This document shows, piece by piece, positions 1 to 6,434 of a DNA stretch of 43,517 nucleotides. The first letter of the stretch is position 1. Every line of letters starts with the position of its first letter. The translations under genes and the position numbers were made by a program. The notes beneath the pieces were generated by a model, which saw only the letters and a list, made by a program, of their open reading frames with translations, ran no database searches and was not told the DNA's origin. The DNA comes from Spirochaetaceae bacterium (lineage in GTDB: Bacteria; Spirochaetota; Spirochaetia; SZUA-6; Bin103), in assembly GCA_028818385.1 (NCBI GenBank), contig JAPPNY010000076.1, positions 24,342 through 67,858 of the forward strand, in the 5' to 3' direction.

Positions 1-102
1 TGGGGTGGGGGGGGTGGGGGGCCGGGGCCGGGGCCGGGGGGGGCCCGCCCCGGGGGGGGGCCCCCGCGGCGGCGCCCCCGGGGGGGCCCCCCAAGGCCGC
101 CC
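1..102. other. G/C homopolymer tract at contig end, probable artefact
   Basis: The first hundred bases consist almost only of runs of G and C, with several runs of seven to ten identical bases. Nothing else in the window looks like this, and it stops sharply where normal coding sequence begins. I read it as a sequencing or assembly artefact at a contig end. No gene is supported in it. It hides the promoter and ribosome binding site of the dehydrogenase gene that follows. Confidence 0.6.
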
Positions 103-1080
103 GTGGCTGACCGGGTGCGCGGCGATACGGTTCGCATCGTGTTCCTGGACGATGCGATGTACTCGCTCGACGGCGACGTCGACTTCAGCGGCATCTCCTC
201 TCAGGGCGACTACGTCCACTACGCCAACTCCACCCCGGACGAGGGCGTGGAGCGCGGGCGCGATGCCAACGTGCTGATCACCAACAAGGCCAAGGTGACC
301 GCCGCCGCGATCGAGGCCGGCCGCGACCTTCGCCTGGTGGCGGCGGCGGCGACCGGCTACGACAACGTCGACGTGCAGGCGGCGTCCGCGCGCGGCATCC
401 CGGTCTGCAACGTCCCCGGCTACGCCGAGAACACCGTCCCGCAGCATGCATTCGCGCTGGTCCTGAACCTGGCCACGCAGGCGTTCCGCTACGCCGCCGA
501 CGTGGCGGCCGGCGACTGGGAGGCCGCGGACGGCTTCACGCTGCTGCGTTACCCGACCTTCGAGCTGCACGGCAAGGCGATCGGCATCATCGGCTTCGGA
601 ACGATCGGACGCGGCGTGGCGCGCATCGCGGAGGGATTCGGCATGCGCGTGATCGCCCACGACGCCCTGGGCATCCCGGACGGCGCCTACCCCAACACGC
701 CGGTCGACGAGCTGCTGCGCGAAGCGGACGTCGTCACCGTGCACACCCCGCTCAACGACGCGACGCGCAACCTGATCGACAGCGAAGCGATCGCGCTGAT
801 GAAGCCGTCGGCGCTGCTCATCAACACCGCGCGCGGCGGCATCGTCGACGAGCACGCACTGGCCGAGGCGCTGAATCGGGGCCGGCTGGCCGGCGCCGGC
901 TTCGACGTGCTCACCAGCGAGCCACCGAGCGACGGCAACCCGTTGCTCACCGCGCGCAACGCCCTGATCACCCCGCACTCGGCCTGGTCCACGCGCGAGG
1001 CGCGGCAGAACCTGATCACCCGAACGGCGGAGAACATCCGCGCCTTCCTGGCCGGAACGCCCCGCAACATCGTGAACTGA
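103..1080 (+). CDS. D-2-hydroxyacid dehydrogenase, NAD-dependent (glycerate dehydrogenase-like)
   Basis: This 325-residue protein has the D-isomer-specific 2-hydroxyacid dehydrogenase layout: a split catalytic domain around a Rossmann domain. Visible motifs are GFGTIGRG (NAD-binding glycine loop, about residue 166), NTARGGIVDE with the substrate-binding Arg, DVLTSEPP with the catalytic Glu, and ITPHSAW with the catalytic His. The family reversibly oxidises D-2-hydroxyacids to 2-oxoacids in the cytoplasm. The pattern resembles glycerate or hydroxypyruvate reductases, but the substrate cannot be read from sequence. The GTG at 103 is the earliest plausible start, and GTG 115 is an alternative. 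The upstream G/C tract prevents a ribosome-binding-site check. It converges on the kinase gene, with a short hairpin between them. Confidence 0.88.
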   Translation: MADRVRGDTVRIVFLDDAMYSLDGDVDFSGISSQGDYVHYANSTPDEGVERGRDANVLITNKAKVTAAAIEAGRDLRLVAAAATGYDNVDVQAASARGIPVCNVPGYAENTVPQHAFALVLNLATQAFRYAADVAAGDWEAADGFTLLRYPTFELHGKAIGIIGFGTIGRGVARIAEGFGMRVIAHDALGIPDGAYPNTPVDELLREADVVTVHTPLNDATRNLIDSEAIALMKPSALLINTARGGIVDEHALAEALNRGRLAGAGFDVLTSEPPSDGNPLLTARNALITPHSAWSTREARQNLITRTAENIRAFLAGTPRNIVN

Positions 1081-1099
1081 CCGACCCCGGGGGACGGCC

Positions 1100-1115
1100 G
1101 CTCCCCTGCGGGAGC
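1100..1115. terminator. Short hairpin between convergent genes
   Basis: The arms GCTCCC and GGGAGC enclose the loop CTGC, between the stop of the dehydrogenase (1080) and the stop of the kinase-like gene (1121, minus strand). The position suits a bidirectional terminator. There is no T-run, so function is inferred from place and shape only. Confidence 0.4.
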
Positions 1116-1120
1116 AGCGT

Positions 1121-1843
1121 TCAGCGTCGGAACCAGCGCTTGCGAATGCGGGCGGCGCCCGCCTGCGGTTTGGCAAGGTCCTTGGCGGCAGCCGCGATCA
1201 CCCGGGTCGCGGTCGAGGCGGGCACGATCTCGGTGTTGATCACCAAATGATATAGGGAGGCGTTGTTCCAATCCGCATGGTAGTTACGGGAGATGAACGC
1301 CGACCGGCGCCGGTCGCTGTCGCGGACAAGCTGCAACGCGTCCCGGGCGGAGAGCCCTTCCAGCGCACCGACCCGTTCCGCACGCGACTGCTCGGAGGCG
1401 GTGATGCGTACGCGCAGCACGCCCGGCACGTCCAGTAGGACCATCATGCCCCCGCGGCCGACGATGACGACGTCTCCCCGCTCGGCGAGCTTGCGGATCG
1501 CCTGCCGGACCACCTCGTGGTAGACCCCGCGATCCAGCACGTGCGTGGTCTCGCCCAGCTCGTCCATGAGCGCACCGGGCGGGATCGCCGCATCCCCGAA
1601 GCCCGACGCACGGTAGGCGCCGGTGGCGGCGGCCGCCTCGAACCAGCGCTCCAGGATGCCGCGCAGCCCAGTTTCGTCCTGCTCGTCGACCTCGCTCACC
1701 CGCTCCTCGGCGACGCCGGTGGCGCGCGCCACCTCACTGATGATCTGCTTGTCGACCAAGTCGTAGCGGAGTTCCTCGGCGACCTGCTCGACGATGTCGG
1801 CAGCGCCGGAGCCGAACTGCCGCGATACCGTGATGACACCCAT
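1121..1843 (-). CDS. Cytidylate kinase-like family protein
   Basis: This 240-residue protein begins VITVSRQFGSGAADI, the degenerate P-loop of the cytidylate-kinase-like family, whose members usually read SRQxGSGG. Here the last Gly is Ala. Further family-like segments are DKQIISEVA near residue 30, VVIVGRGG in the middle, and an Arg-rich lid (DSDRRRSAFI). The family is presumed to phosphorylate a nucleotide or small molecule, but true substrates are mostly unknown. The ATG at 1843 has a GGAGG site that overlaps the HPF stop codon seven bases upstream, so translation is probably coupled to HPF. A broken copy of its middle part lies at 5182-5320. Confidence 0.8.
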   Translation of the reverse strand: MGVITVSRQFGSGAADIVEQVAEELRYDLVDKQIISEVARATGVAEERVSEVDEQDETGLRGILERWFEAAAATGAYRASGFGDAAIPPGALMDELGETTHVLDRGVYHEVVRQAIRKLAERGDVVIVGRGGMMVLLDVPGVLRVRITASEQSRAERVGALEGLSARDALQLVRDSDRRRSAFISRNYHADWNNASLYHLVINTEIVPASTATRVIAAAAKDLAKPQAGAARIRKRWFRR

Positions 1844-1850
1844 AGTGGTC

Positions 1851-2147
1851 CTACCTCCGCTTTTTCTGTATCCGCACCTTGTCCCGGATCGCCGCGGACT
1901 CCAGCTTGTCGATGAGCAGGTCAACCCCCTCGTGCTCGTCGTACGCCTCGACCTCCACGTGCAGGTCACTGCCCCAGCGCAGGTGCAGGTTGGCCCCGAA
2001 CTGGATCGAGCCGTGATCGGCGGTCAGGGTGACCCGCAGGTCGACGATCTGGTCGTCCAGGTGACGGAGCCGGTGCAGCTTCCTCTCCAGGTACTCTCGG
2101 GTATCCTTCGCCATCGGCATGTGCACGCCCTGGATGTCGAGATTCAT
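1851..2147 (-). CDS. hpf: Ribosome hibernation promoting factor, short form
   Basis: This 98-residue protein begins MNLDIQGVHMP and has the single HPF/YfiA domain: a beta-alpha-beta-beta-beta-alpha fold with basic helices (REYLERKLHRL) and a basic C-terminal tail (RIQKKRR). HPF binds the 30S decoding region in stationary phase and inactivates or dimerises ribosomes. There is no long-form C-terminal dimerisation domain. The start is fixed by an AGGAGGG site ten bases upstream of ATG 2147. The gene leads a two-gene operon with the kinase-like protein and is divergent from the histidine kinase. A decayed copy lies at 5313-5547, which shows the HPF-kinase pair was once duplicated. Confidence 0.92.
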   Translation of the reverse strand: MNLDIQGVHMPMAKDTREYLERKLHRLRHLDDQIVDLRVTLTADHGSIQFGANLHLRWGSDLHVEVEAYDEHEGVDLLIDKLESAAIRDKVRIQKKRR

Positions 2148-2209
2148 CGTGTTTCTACCCTCCTGTATCATGGTGGCGGCGGGAGAGCTTCCGCGGCATC
2201 AGCCAGAGG

Positions 2210-3001
2210 ATGAGATCACCTTTCGCAGTTGCCGAAACCGACTTCGATGATGCAACGTTCGATCGGGTAACGATGGTTGATGCGGTCCCGGCCCATATAG
2301 GTTCCGCCGGAAGCGAGACGGAGCAGCCCCGTGCGGAGGCCTACCTCCGCCGGTTGCGTCGCCTGTCCTCGGAGATGATCCTGGCCGAGGAGCGCGAGCG
2401 CCGCAGGATCGCGAGCGAACTTCACGACGGACTGGGCGACGAGTTGAGCTTGGCCCGTATCAAGACCGCGGAGCTGGCCGCCGACAATCCCGCCGATCCG
2501 CGGCTTGCAGAGTTGGCGCGGATCCTGGATCGCTGTACCGCGGGCGCTCGCTCCCTCACGTTCGCGCTGGCCCCGCCGGTGCTGCACGAGATCGGCCTGC
2601 ATGCCGCACTGGAATGGTTGGTCGAACGCCGCAATGTGCGCTCAGGCGTGCAGATGAGCTTCTCCGGGACGCCGGAGCCGGCCGGCCTGACGGAGGCCGA
2701 GCGCATCCTTTGCTACCGCTCCGTGCGCGAGTTGCTCCGCAACGTGGTCAAGCACGCGGCAGCCCGCTCGGCGGTGGTCACCGCGCGCGTGCGATCCGGA
2801 ATCTACGAAATCGAGGTGCTGGACGACGGCCGCGGCTTCGACGCGCACCGCGCGCTGTCGCACTCCGACGGAACGGGCTTCGGACTGTTCAGCGTCCGCG
2901 AGCGCCTGCGCCATCTGGGCGGGCAACTCCTGATCCGCTCCACCATCGGCTCCGGCAGCCGGTTGACCATGCGGGTGCCCCTTGCTCGGGAGGAACGTTG
3001 A
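2210..3001 (+). CDS. Soluble sensor histidine kinase, NarL/DesK type (HisKA_3)
   Basis: The 263-residue protein has a dimerisation and phosphoacceptor segment ERRRIASELHDGLGDE, with His72 as the likely phosphorylated residue. The HATPase_c domain follows: RELLRNVVKHA (N box), DDGRGF (G1) and GFGLFSVRER (G2). No transmembrane segment is present and the first ~45 residues match no sensor domain I know, so it is cytoplasmic or senses through a partner. ATG 2210 lacks a good ribosome site, and ATG 2273 in the same frame is an alternative. Its natural partner is the NarL-type regulator at 9074-9748, now six kilobases away across a decayed duplication, with two permease genes just before that regulator. 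Confidence 0.88.
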   Translation: MRSPFAVAETDFDDATFDRVTMVDAVPAHIGSAGSETEQPRAEAYLRRLRRLSSEMILAEERERRRIASELHDGLGDELSLARIKTAELAADNPADPRLAELARILDRCTAGARSLTFALAPPVLHEIGLHAALEWLVERRNVRSGVQMSFSGTPEPAGLTEAERILCYRSVRELLRNVVKHAAARSAVVTARVRSGIYEIEVLDDGRGFDAHRALSHSDGTGFGLFSVRERLRHLGGQLLIRSTIGSGSRLTMRVPLAREER

Positions 3002-3046
3002 GCAGTGCTTTACCGCCGCACCCGCGACGCGCCTCCGTATGCGGAA

Positions 3047-3091
3047 AGACAGCGGTGAGACTGAGAGGGAGGGGCTGTCTCACCGCTGTCT
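3047..3091. terminator. Strong hairpin, 15-bp perfect stem (copy 1)
   Basis: AGACAGCGGTGAGAC (3047-3061) and its exact reverse complement (3077-3091) enclose a 15-base loop. It lies 46 bases after the histidine kinase stop and about 50 bases after the end of the minus-strand small-gene remnant, so it could end transcription from both sides. There is no clear T-run. The stem is unchanged in the copy at 3848-3898 while the loop differs in length and sequence, which suggests the stem itself was under selection or that the copies are recent. Confidence 0.55.
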
Positions 3092-3142
3092 GCAGGCGCC
3101 TGCCGGGAAGTGCGCCGTGCCGCCTTCCCCCGCATCATCCCG

Positions 3143-3613
3143 CTACCGTCCGTCAATGCTCATCGCGTCGGCGCCCGACACGCAAGGGGCCATTTCCTCG
3201 TGAGGCGTTGCAACCGCGATCCCCAGCGCACCGCTCCCAACTCCCAGCACGACGACGAGCACAGCGATGACAACCGTCTTCCTGGCTCGCCGACGAGCTC
3301 CTGATGACCTCCACCCCCGGAGCGGTGAGATCACCGGCCCGGCCGAGGATCTTCGGCGGATCCGTTTCGATGTCGGCACGCGTCTCTCCGCCTGCACCTG
3401 CACCTGCGACACCGACGAACGTGAGCGCCAGCGCGGCACCCACGAAGACCAGAGACTCATCGAAGACCAACGACTCATGATCGTGCTCCGTTGCATACGT
3501 TCCCGCGTACAGCGGGTACCAGGGGACGATGTGATATTCCGAGCATCAGCGTCCGCGAGCTTCACCGAGTGCCTGCCCGCGGCGACGATCTCGTGATTTC
3601 TCATGCTGGGCAT
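3143..3613 (-). pseudogene. Remnant of a small membrane or secreted protein gene, copy 1
   Basis: Read on the minus strand from ATG 3613 (preceded by GGGAGG), the sequence starts MPSMRNHEIVAAGRHSVKL. Protein-like text then continues in a second frame around 3470-3290 (VFVGAALALTFVGVAGAGAG). It switches frame again to a hydrophobic end, VVIAVLVVVLGVGSGALGI, closing HEEMAPCVSGADAMSIDGR before TAG 3143. A single unbroken frame exists, but its middle is Arg/Ser-rich and not protein-like, so I read frameshift decay. Two hydrophobic segments suggest a small membrane protein. I do not recognise the family. A shorter copy lies at 3948-4153. Confidence 0.45.
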
Positions 3614-3672
3614 CACCTCCCGTCCGGCCTCCTGATACACTCGACAGCTGATGTCTCAGCCCCATACATCAT

Positions 3673-3701
3673 CCATTTCCTGATTTAGCGCCTCCAAATG
3701 G
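3673..3701. promoter_or_regulatory. Conserved inverted repeat CCATTT-N17-AAATGG, copy 1
   Basis: The arms CCATTT and AAATGG flank 17 bases (CCTGATTTAGCGCCTCC). The element lies 60 bases upstream of the start of the minus-strand small gene remnant and just ahead of a permease remnant on the plus strand. The same layout recurs at 4213-4241 and 6264-6293. Arm length and repetition suit a dimeric regulator such as a NarL-type protein, but binding is inferred. Confidence 0.45.
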
Positions 3702-3724
3702 CTGAGTCGGGCAACCGCGGGCTC

Positions 3725-3845
3725 GATTGTGCTTCCTGGCGCTGTCGCTGCTGCTGGTCGCCACGCTGTTCGGCTCAGGCTCTGTGACCGCGATGCTCGG
3801 GCAGATCGTGCGGAACGCGCCTCCGACGATGACGGTCTATGCGGG
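3725..3845 (+). pseudogene. Chimeric fragment of the two permease genes (remnant 1)
   Basis: Bases 3730-3768 match the transmembrane-coding part of the first permease gene (CTGTCGCTGCTGCTGGTCGC, 7341-7360). From the shared GCTGT the text continues as the second permease gene around 8167-8235 (CTCGGGCAGA, then CGCGCCTCCGACGATGACGG beside the intact gene's CGCCGCCGACCACGACGATC). The intact genes are about 800 bases apart at this junction, so an internal deletion joined them at short homology. It cannot encode a working protein. Confidence 0.65.
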
Positions 3846-3847
3846 AA

Positions 3848-3898
3848 AGACAGCGGTGAGACTGAGAATGGGTTGGGGGGCCTGTCTCACCGCTGTCT
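3848..3898. terminator. Strong hairpin, 15-bp perfect stem (copy 2)
   Basis: The stem AGACAGCGGTGAGAC with its exact complement matches the copy at 3047-3091, but the loop is 21 bases and reads TGAGAATGGGTTGGGGGGCCT in part. It follows the permease remnant on the plus strand and the small-gene remnant on the minus strand. No T-run is seen. Confidence 0.5.
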
Positions 3899-3947
3899 GC
3901 AGGCGCCTGCAGGTAAGTGCGCGTGCCGCCCTTCCCGCATCATCCCG

Positions 3948-4153
3948 CTACCGTCCGTCGATTCCCATCGCGTCGGCGCCCGACACGCAATGGGCCATTT
4001 CCTCGTGGGGGCGTTGCAACTGCGATCCCCAGCGCACCGCCCCCAACTCCCAGCACGACGACGAGCAGAGCGATGACACCCTTGTCCGCGAGCCGGCGGC
4101 TTCACCGAGCATTTACCCAAGGTGATGATCTCGTGATCTCTCATGCTGGGCAT
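3948..4153 (-). pseudogene. Remnant of the small membrane protein gene, copy 2
   Basis: The minus strand from ATG 4153 (upstream GGGAGA) reads MPSMRDHEIITLGKCSVK, clearly the paralogue of MPSMRNHEIVAAGRHSVK in copy 1. The middle is deleted. The hydrophobic stretch ALLVVVLGVGGGALGIAVA reappears out of frame, and one extra base shifts the HEEMAHCVSGADAMGIDGR end into a third frame. It is a decayed duplicate with no coding capacity for the full product. Confidence 0.5.
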
Positions 4154-4212
4154 CATCTCCCGTCCGGCTTCCTGACACATTCAACGGCGAATGCCCCGGC
4201 CCCGTACATCAT

Positions 4213-4241
4213 CCGTTTCCTGATTTCGCGCCTCCAAATGG
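4213..4241. promoter_or_regulatory. Conserved inverted repeat, copy 2 (one arm mismatch)
   Basis: CCGTTT-N17-AAATGG sits at the same distance (60 bases) from the remnant start as in copy 1, and again ahead of a permease remnant. The left arm differs from the consensus CCATTT by one base. The neighbouring gene pieces are dead, so the site may be a fossil. Confidence 0.4.
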
Positions 4242-4350
4242 CTGAGTCACCGGGGCAGCCGCCGGTCTCGAGGCCGACAGCATGCGGGAAGAAGAGACCG
4301 CGCGGATGGATCGGCCAGCGTGACCAAGTCAGGATGGCGATGAGGCTCTA

Positions 4351-5162
4351 CATGGAGATGATCCGGCGCCGCCGGCTCGCGATGATCAAGCCCGTCGGCA
4401 CCGAATCATCGGCGTTCTGCAGCTCAGCGGCACGGACGAGGACCATCAGACATTCACGCCGGGTGGGCGTCAGCGACAACTTCGCCGATCGAGAGCGCCC
4501 CGCCATCGCCATTGCCCCGACGCGACGAGCGAAGCCTGCGATTCACGGCGGTGGACCGGGAGTCAGTGGAAGCGGCGCGCCAGCAACTGATCCAGTACTT
4601 CGACGCGCGTTCTATGGCGAATATCTGCTGCACGTCAGCGACCCACGCGTGTACGGCACCGCCGACATGGTGGTGTCTCTCGGTTCGGAAGCCTGGAAAC
4701 CAGCGGCGTACACCATCGCGCTGCGCGTGACCGGCAGCCGCTTTCCGACCATCGAGAGTCAGGTGCAGACCGCGATGGTCCGATGGTCCGGCAGTACGAC
4801 GCGCCCGTAACCGTGTGGCAGGGTCGATAACGTCGGTCATCGAAGGGCTGGATCCCCGCCGCGCGATGCGGACGCTTCGACGGTCGCCAACCTGCTCGCC
4901 GTGCTGATCCTCGTGACCGGCGGCGTCGGGCTTCTCAGCGTCATGATGGCGAAGGTGCTCAGCCGTTCCCGACAGATCGCGCTTTCCCGCGCTTTCGGAG
5001 CCGCGAGGGGAACGATCGCCCGGGAGTGTCTGGCGCGAGCGCGCGCCATGGCGGCCGCGGCGTCGGCACGCGGCGTCGCGTTGAGTCTGTTCCTGTCGGC
5101 GCCGCTCACGGCATGGTGATCCCGATCTGACCGCACCCATCGCCGAAGGGGTCCGTGACTGA
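4351..5162 (+). pseudogene. Chimeric FtsX-type permease pseudogene (remnant 2)
   Basis: From about 4398 to 4651 the sequence follows the first permease gene at roughly 7034-7275 (ATTCACGCCGG, CGACGAGCG, CACGTCAGCGA). At CGCG it switches to the second permease gene near 8345 (TGTACGGCACCGCC, GACATGGTGGTGTCTC) and follows it to the homologous stop at 5162. Stops such as TAA 4808-4810 and several frameshifts break it, and about 100 bases near the 3' end are missing. Bases 4351-4395 also resemble a displaced scrap of the first permease (RRRRLAMIKPVG beside RRRRSAGILKATG). It supports an ancestral extra copy of the permease pair at this place. Confidence 0.75.
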
Positions 5163-5181
5163 CGACGCTGCCGCAGGGATC

Positions 5182-5547
5182 GCCCAACTCAACTCGTCCA
5201 TGAGCGCACCGGGCGGGATCGCCGCATCCGAAACTCCGACGCGCAGTAGGCGCCGGTGGCGGCCGTCGCGACGAACTATAGCTCCAGGATTCCGCGCAGC
5301 CCCGTCTCATCCTGCTCGTCGTACGACTCGAGCTCCACGGAAGGTCGTTGCCCAACGCAGGTGCAAGTTGGCCCCGAACTGGATCGAGCCGTGATCGGCG
5401 GTCAGAGTCAACTCGACGATCAGATCGTGGATATGCGCGTGGACGGAGCCGGTGCAACTCTCGCGAAGTACTGTCAGGTGGTAATCCTTCACCACCGGCA
5501 TGTGCACGCCCTGGATGTCGAGATTCATCGCGCTCCTCCCGTCTATC
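5182..5547 (-). pseudogene. Fused remnants of the kinase-like gene and hpf
   Basis: Bases 5182-5320 match the kinase-like gene at 1553-1688 (CATGAGCGCACCGGGCGGGA is identical). From 5313 on the sequence matches hpf at 1933-2147, including GGTGCAAGTTGGCCCCGAAC beside GGTGCAGGTTGGCCCCGAAC and the start MNLDIQGVHMP. The switch happens at TGCTCGTCG, which occurs at both 1680-1688 and 1933-1941 of the intact genes. A 253-base deletion between these direct repeats therefore explains the fusion. Indels and stops disable both parts. Gene order and strand match the intact pair. Confidence 0.8.
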
Positions 5548-5560
5548 ACGATCAGGAGGC

Positions 5561-5592
5561 GGCCGGCGCAAATGCACCCATCTGCGCCGGCC
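5561..5592. terminator. Perfect 10-bp hairpin after the Cys-rich gene
   Basis: GGCCGGCGCA and TGCGCCGGCC enclose a 12-base loop. It lies 39 bases beyond the stop of the minus-strand Cys-rich gene (5631), where a terminator or 3' stabiliser is expected. It differs in sequence from the two hairpins at 3047 and 3848 but occupies the same relative place behind a small minus-strand gene. Confidence 0.55.
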
Positions 5593-5630
5593 AGTCCCAG
5601 TCCCTACCTTACTTGCTGTCGCCAGCAGGA

Positions 5631-6065
5631 TTACGGCTCCCGCCAGCCATACGAACAACTAAGCCGCTGGATGGTCGTTTCTGTTCCGTTCAGCGTGCAA
5701 GACTCGCTGCACGTTTCCGGACCGTATCTGCCACAAACCGGCGGCAGAAGCCAGCATGTGGTACACCAACGACACCTTTCACATTCCTTCACACACGAAT
5801 ATTCGTATTCCGTCACTTCATACCAACAATACCCATCTTCCTCGTCAGGATAAAGATACTGATAGGTGAACGAAACCTTGTCGAACGTGTCGTATTCCGT
5901 CTGGTCACAGTCTTTCTGCGTAGTACATGCATTTGCCAGAGAGGAAGATTCTTCCTGGCAATCCACGACTTCGGAATCCGCCAAAGCACCTATAGCCGAT
6001 GCCATCATGAATGTCACCATGATCAACACGACTATGTCGACCTTTCGCTCTCGTATATTCATCAT
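5631..6065 (-). CDS. Secreted cysteine-rich small protein, unknown family
   Basis: The 144-residue product starts with a basic n-region (MMNIRERK), a hydrophobic stretch (IVVLIMVTFMMASAIGALA) and a likely cleavage after ALA. The mature part is acidic, rich in Tyr and Glu, and has 13 Cys, nine of them from YSCVKECERC to ETCSESC, so disulfides are likely. The coding sequence is roughly 45% GC against about 70% around it, with codons unlike its neighbours, so acquisition from elsewhere is likely. GAGAGG five bases before the first ATG supports the start. A 10-bp hairpin follows the gene, and a leader shared with two dead small genes lies 200 bases upstream. I recognise no family. A VKOR-DsbA oxidase for disulfides is encoded at 28222-29490. 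Confidence 0.6.
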   Translation of the reverse strand: MMNIRERKVDIVVLIMVTFMMASAIGALADSEVVDCQEESSSLANACTTQKDCDQTEYDTFDKVSFTYQYLYPDEEDGYCWYEVTEYEYSCVKECERCRWCTTCWLLPPVCGRYGPETCSESCTLNGTETTIQRLSCSYGWREP

Positions 6066-6263
6066 AGTATCCTCTCACGCTTCCCTATGTAGCCACTCCG
6101 CGCACATGCGGGCGGGTCCAGGGGCGACGGCCCAACCCGATGGTACGGGCCGGGCGAAGATGGGATCATGTCTCAGGCCATCACCTCCCGTCTGTTCCAA
6201 GTTCCATAGTCAAGCGCTCTGTTACATTACATCTAACGGCAGTTGCTCAAGCACGGTATATCA

Positions 6264-6293
6264 GCCATTTCCTGACTTGCGCTTCCAAATGGC
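6264..6293. promoter_or_regulatory. Conserved inverted repeat GCCATTT-N16-AAATGGC, copy 3
   Basis: This is the best of the three copies, with seven-base perfect arms around CCTGACTTGCGCTTCC. It lies between the divergent Cys-rich gene and the intact permease pair, about 142 bases before the first permease start. Preservation of the arms while the surrounding leader has diverged suggests a protein binding site. The response regulator encoded after the permeases is the obvious candidate ligand, by inference. Confidence 0.5.
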
Positions 6294-6361
6294 CTATGCG
6301 AGCCGGACTACACCTGTCCCCAGCCGATGAATGGATTGAGCGTTTTGGCCTGACTTGACCG

Positions 6362-6376
6362 GTTGTCGCAGACAAC
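6362..6376. promoter_or_regulatory. Small dyad inside a possible permease promoter
   Basis: GTTGTC-GCA-GACAAC lies in the 17-base gap between TTGACC (6355-6360) and CAAGAT (6378-6383), about 60 bases upstream of the first permease start. A dyad between -35 and -10 is a common operator position. The -10 match is poor (three of six), so this is tentative. Confidence 0.3.
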
Positions 6377-6434
6377 TCAAGATGCAGGAGAGGTTCGGTG
6401 TGGAGATGCTGAGGCACCATCGGCAGGCCCGACC

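Larger units (their letters stand above)
3028..3722. repeat. Degenerate direct repeat, copy 1 (hairpin - small-gene remnant - leader)
   Basis: This stretch shares long blocks with copy 2 at 3829-4262: the hairpin, the text around CGCATCATCCCGCTACCGTC, the GCACGACGACGAGCA block, and the final leader ending CGCCTCCAAATGGCTGAGTC. Copy 1 has about 270 extra bases in the middle (roughly 3285-3556) that copy 2 has lost. Its first bases (CGCGCCTCCG, TATGCGG) are a scrap of the second permease gene, as in copy 2. A third, weaker copy of only the leader lies at 6168-6300. No transposase or terminal repeats are visible, so I read this as segmental duplication and not an insertion sequence. Confidence 0.75.
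3829..4262. repeat. Degenerate direct repeat, copy 2 (hairpin - small-gene remnant - leader)
   Basis: This is the second copy of the block at 3028-3722, colinear with it but lacking about 270 bases of the middle. Scattered substitutions and single-base indels separate the copies (for example CCTCGTGAGGCG against CCTCGTGGGGGCG, which shifts the minus-strand frame). The leader end keeps the same spacing between the CCATTT-type repeat and the GGGAG site as copy 1. It lies between two permease remnants. Confidence 0.75.
6066..6434. promoter_or_regulatory. Intergenic region between Cys-rich gene and permease 1
   Basis: I see no gene in this 369-base stretch. It holds a third, diverged copy of the repeat leader (6168-6300), including GGGAGGTGATG on the minus strand, but that frame stops after two codons. 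It also carries the inverted repeat at 6264-6293 and a possible promoter for the permeases: TTGACC at 6355, a 17-base spacer holding GTTGTC-GCA-GACAAC, and a poor -10 CAAGAT at 6378. The divergent genes on both sides make it a likely shared control region. Confidence 0.4.

Noticed and set aside
3028..4262. Insertion sequence or transposon
   Set aside because: No transposase motifs, terminal inverted repeats or target-site duplications were found. The repeats are better explained by segmental duplication.
3673..6293. CRISPR array
   Set aside because: Only three copies spaced by 540 and 2050 bases, with no regular spacers and no cas genes.
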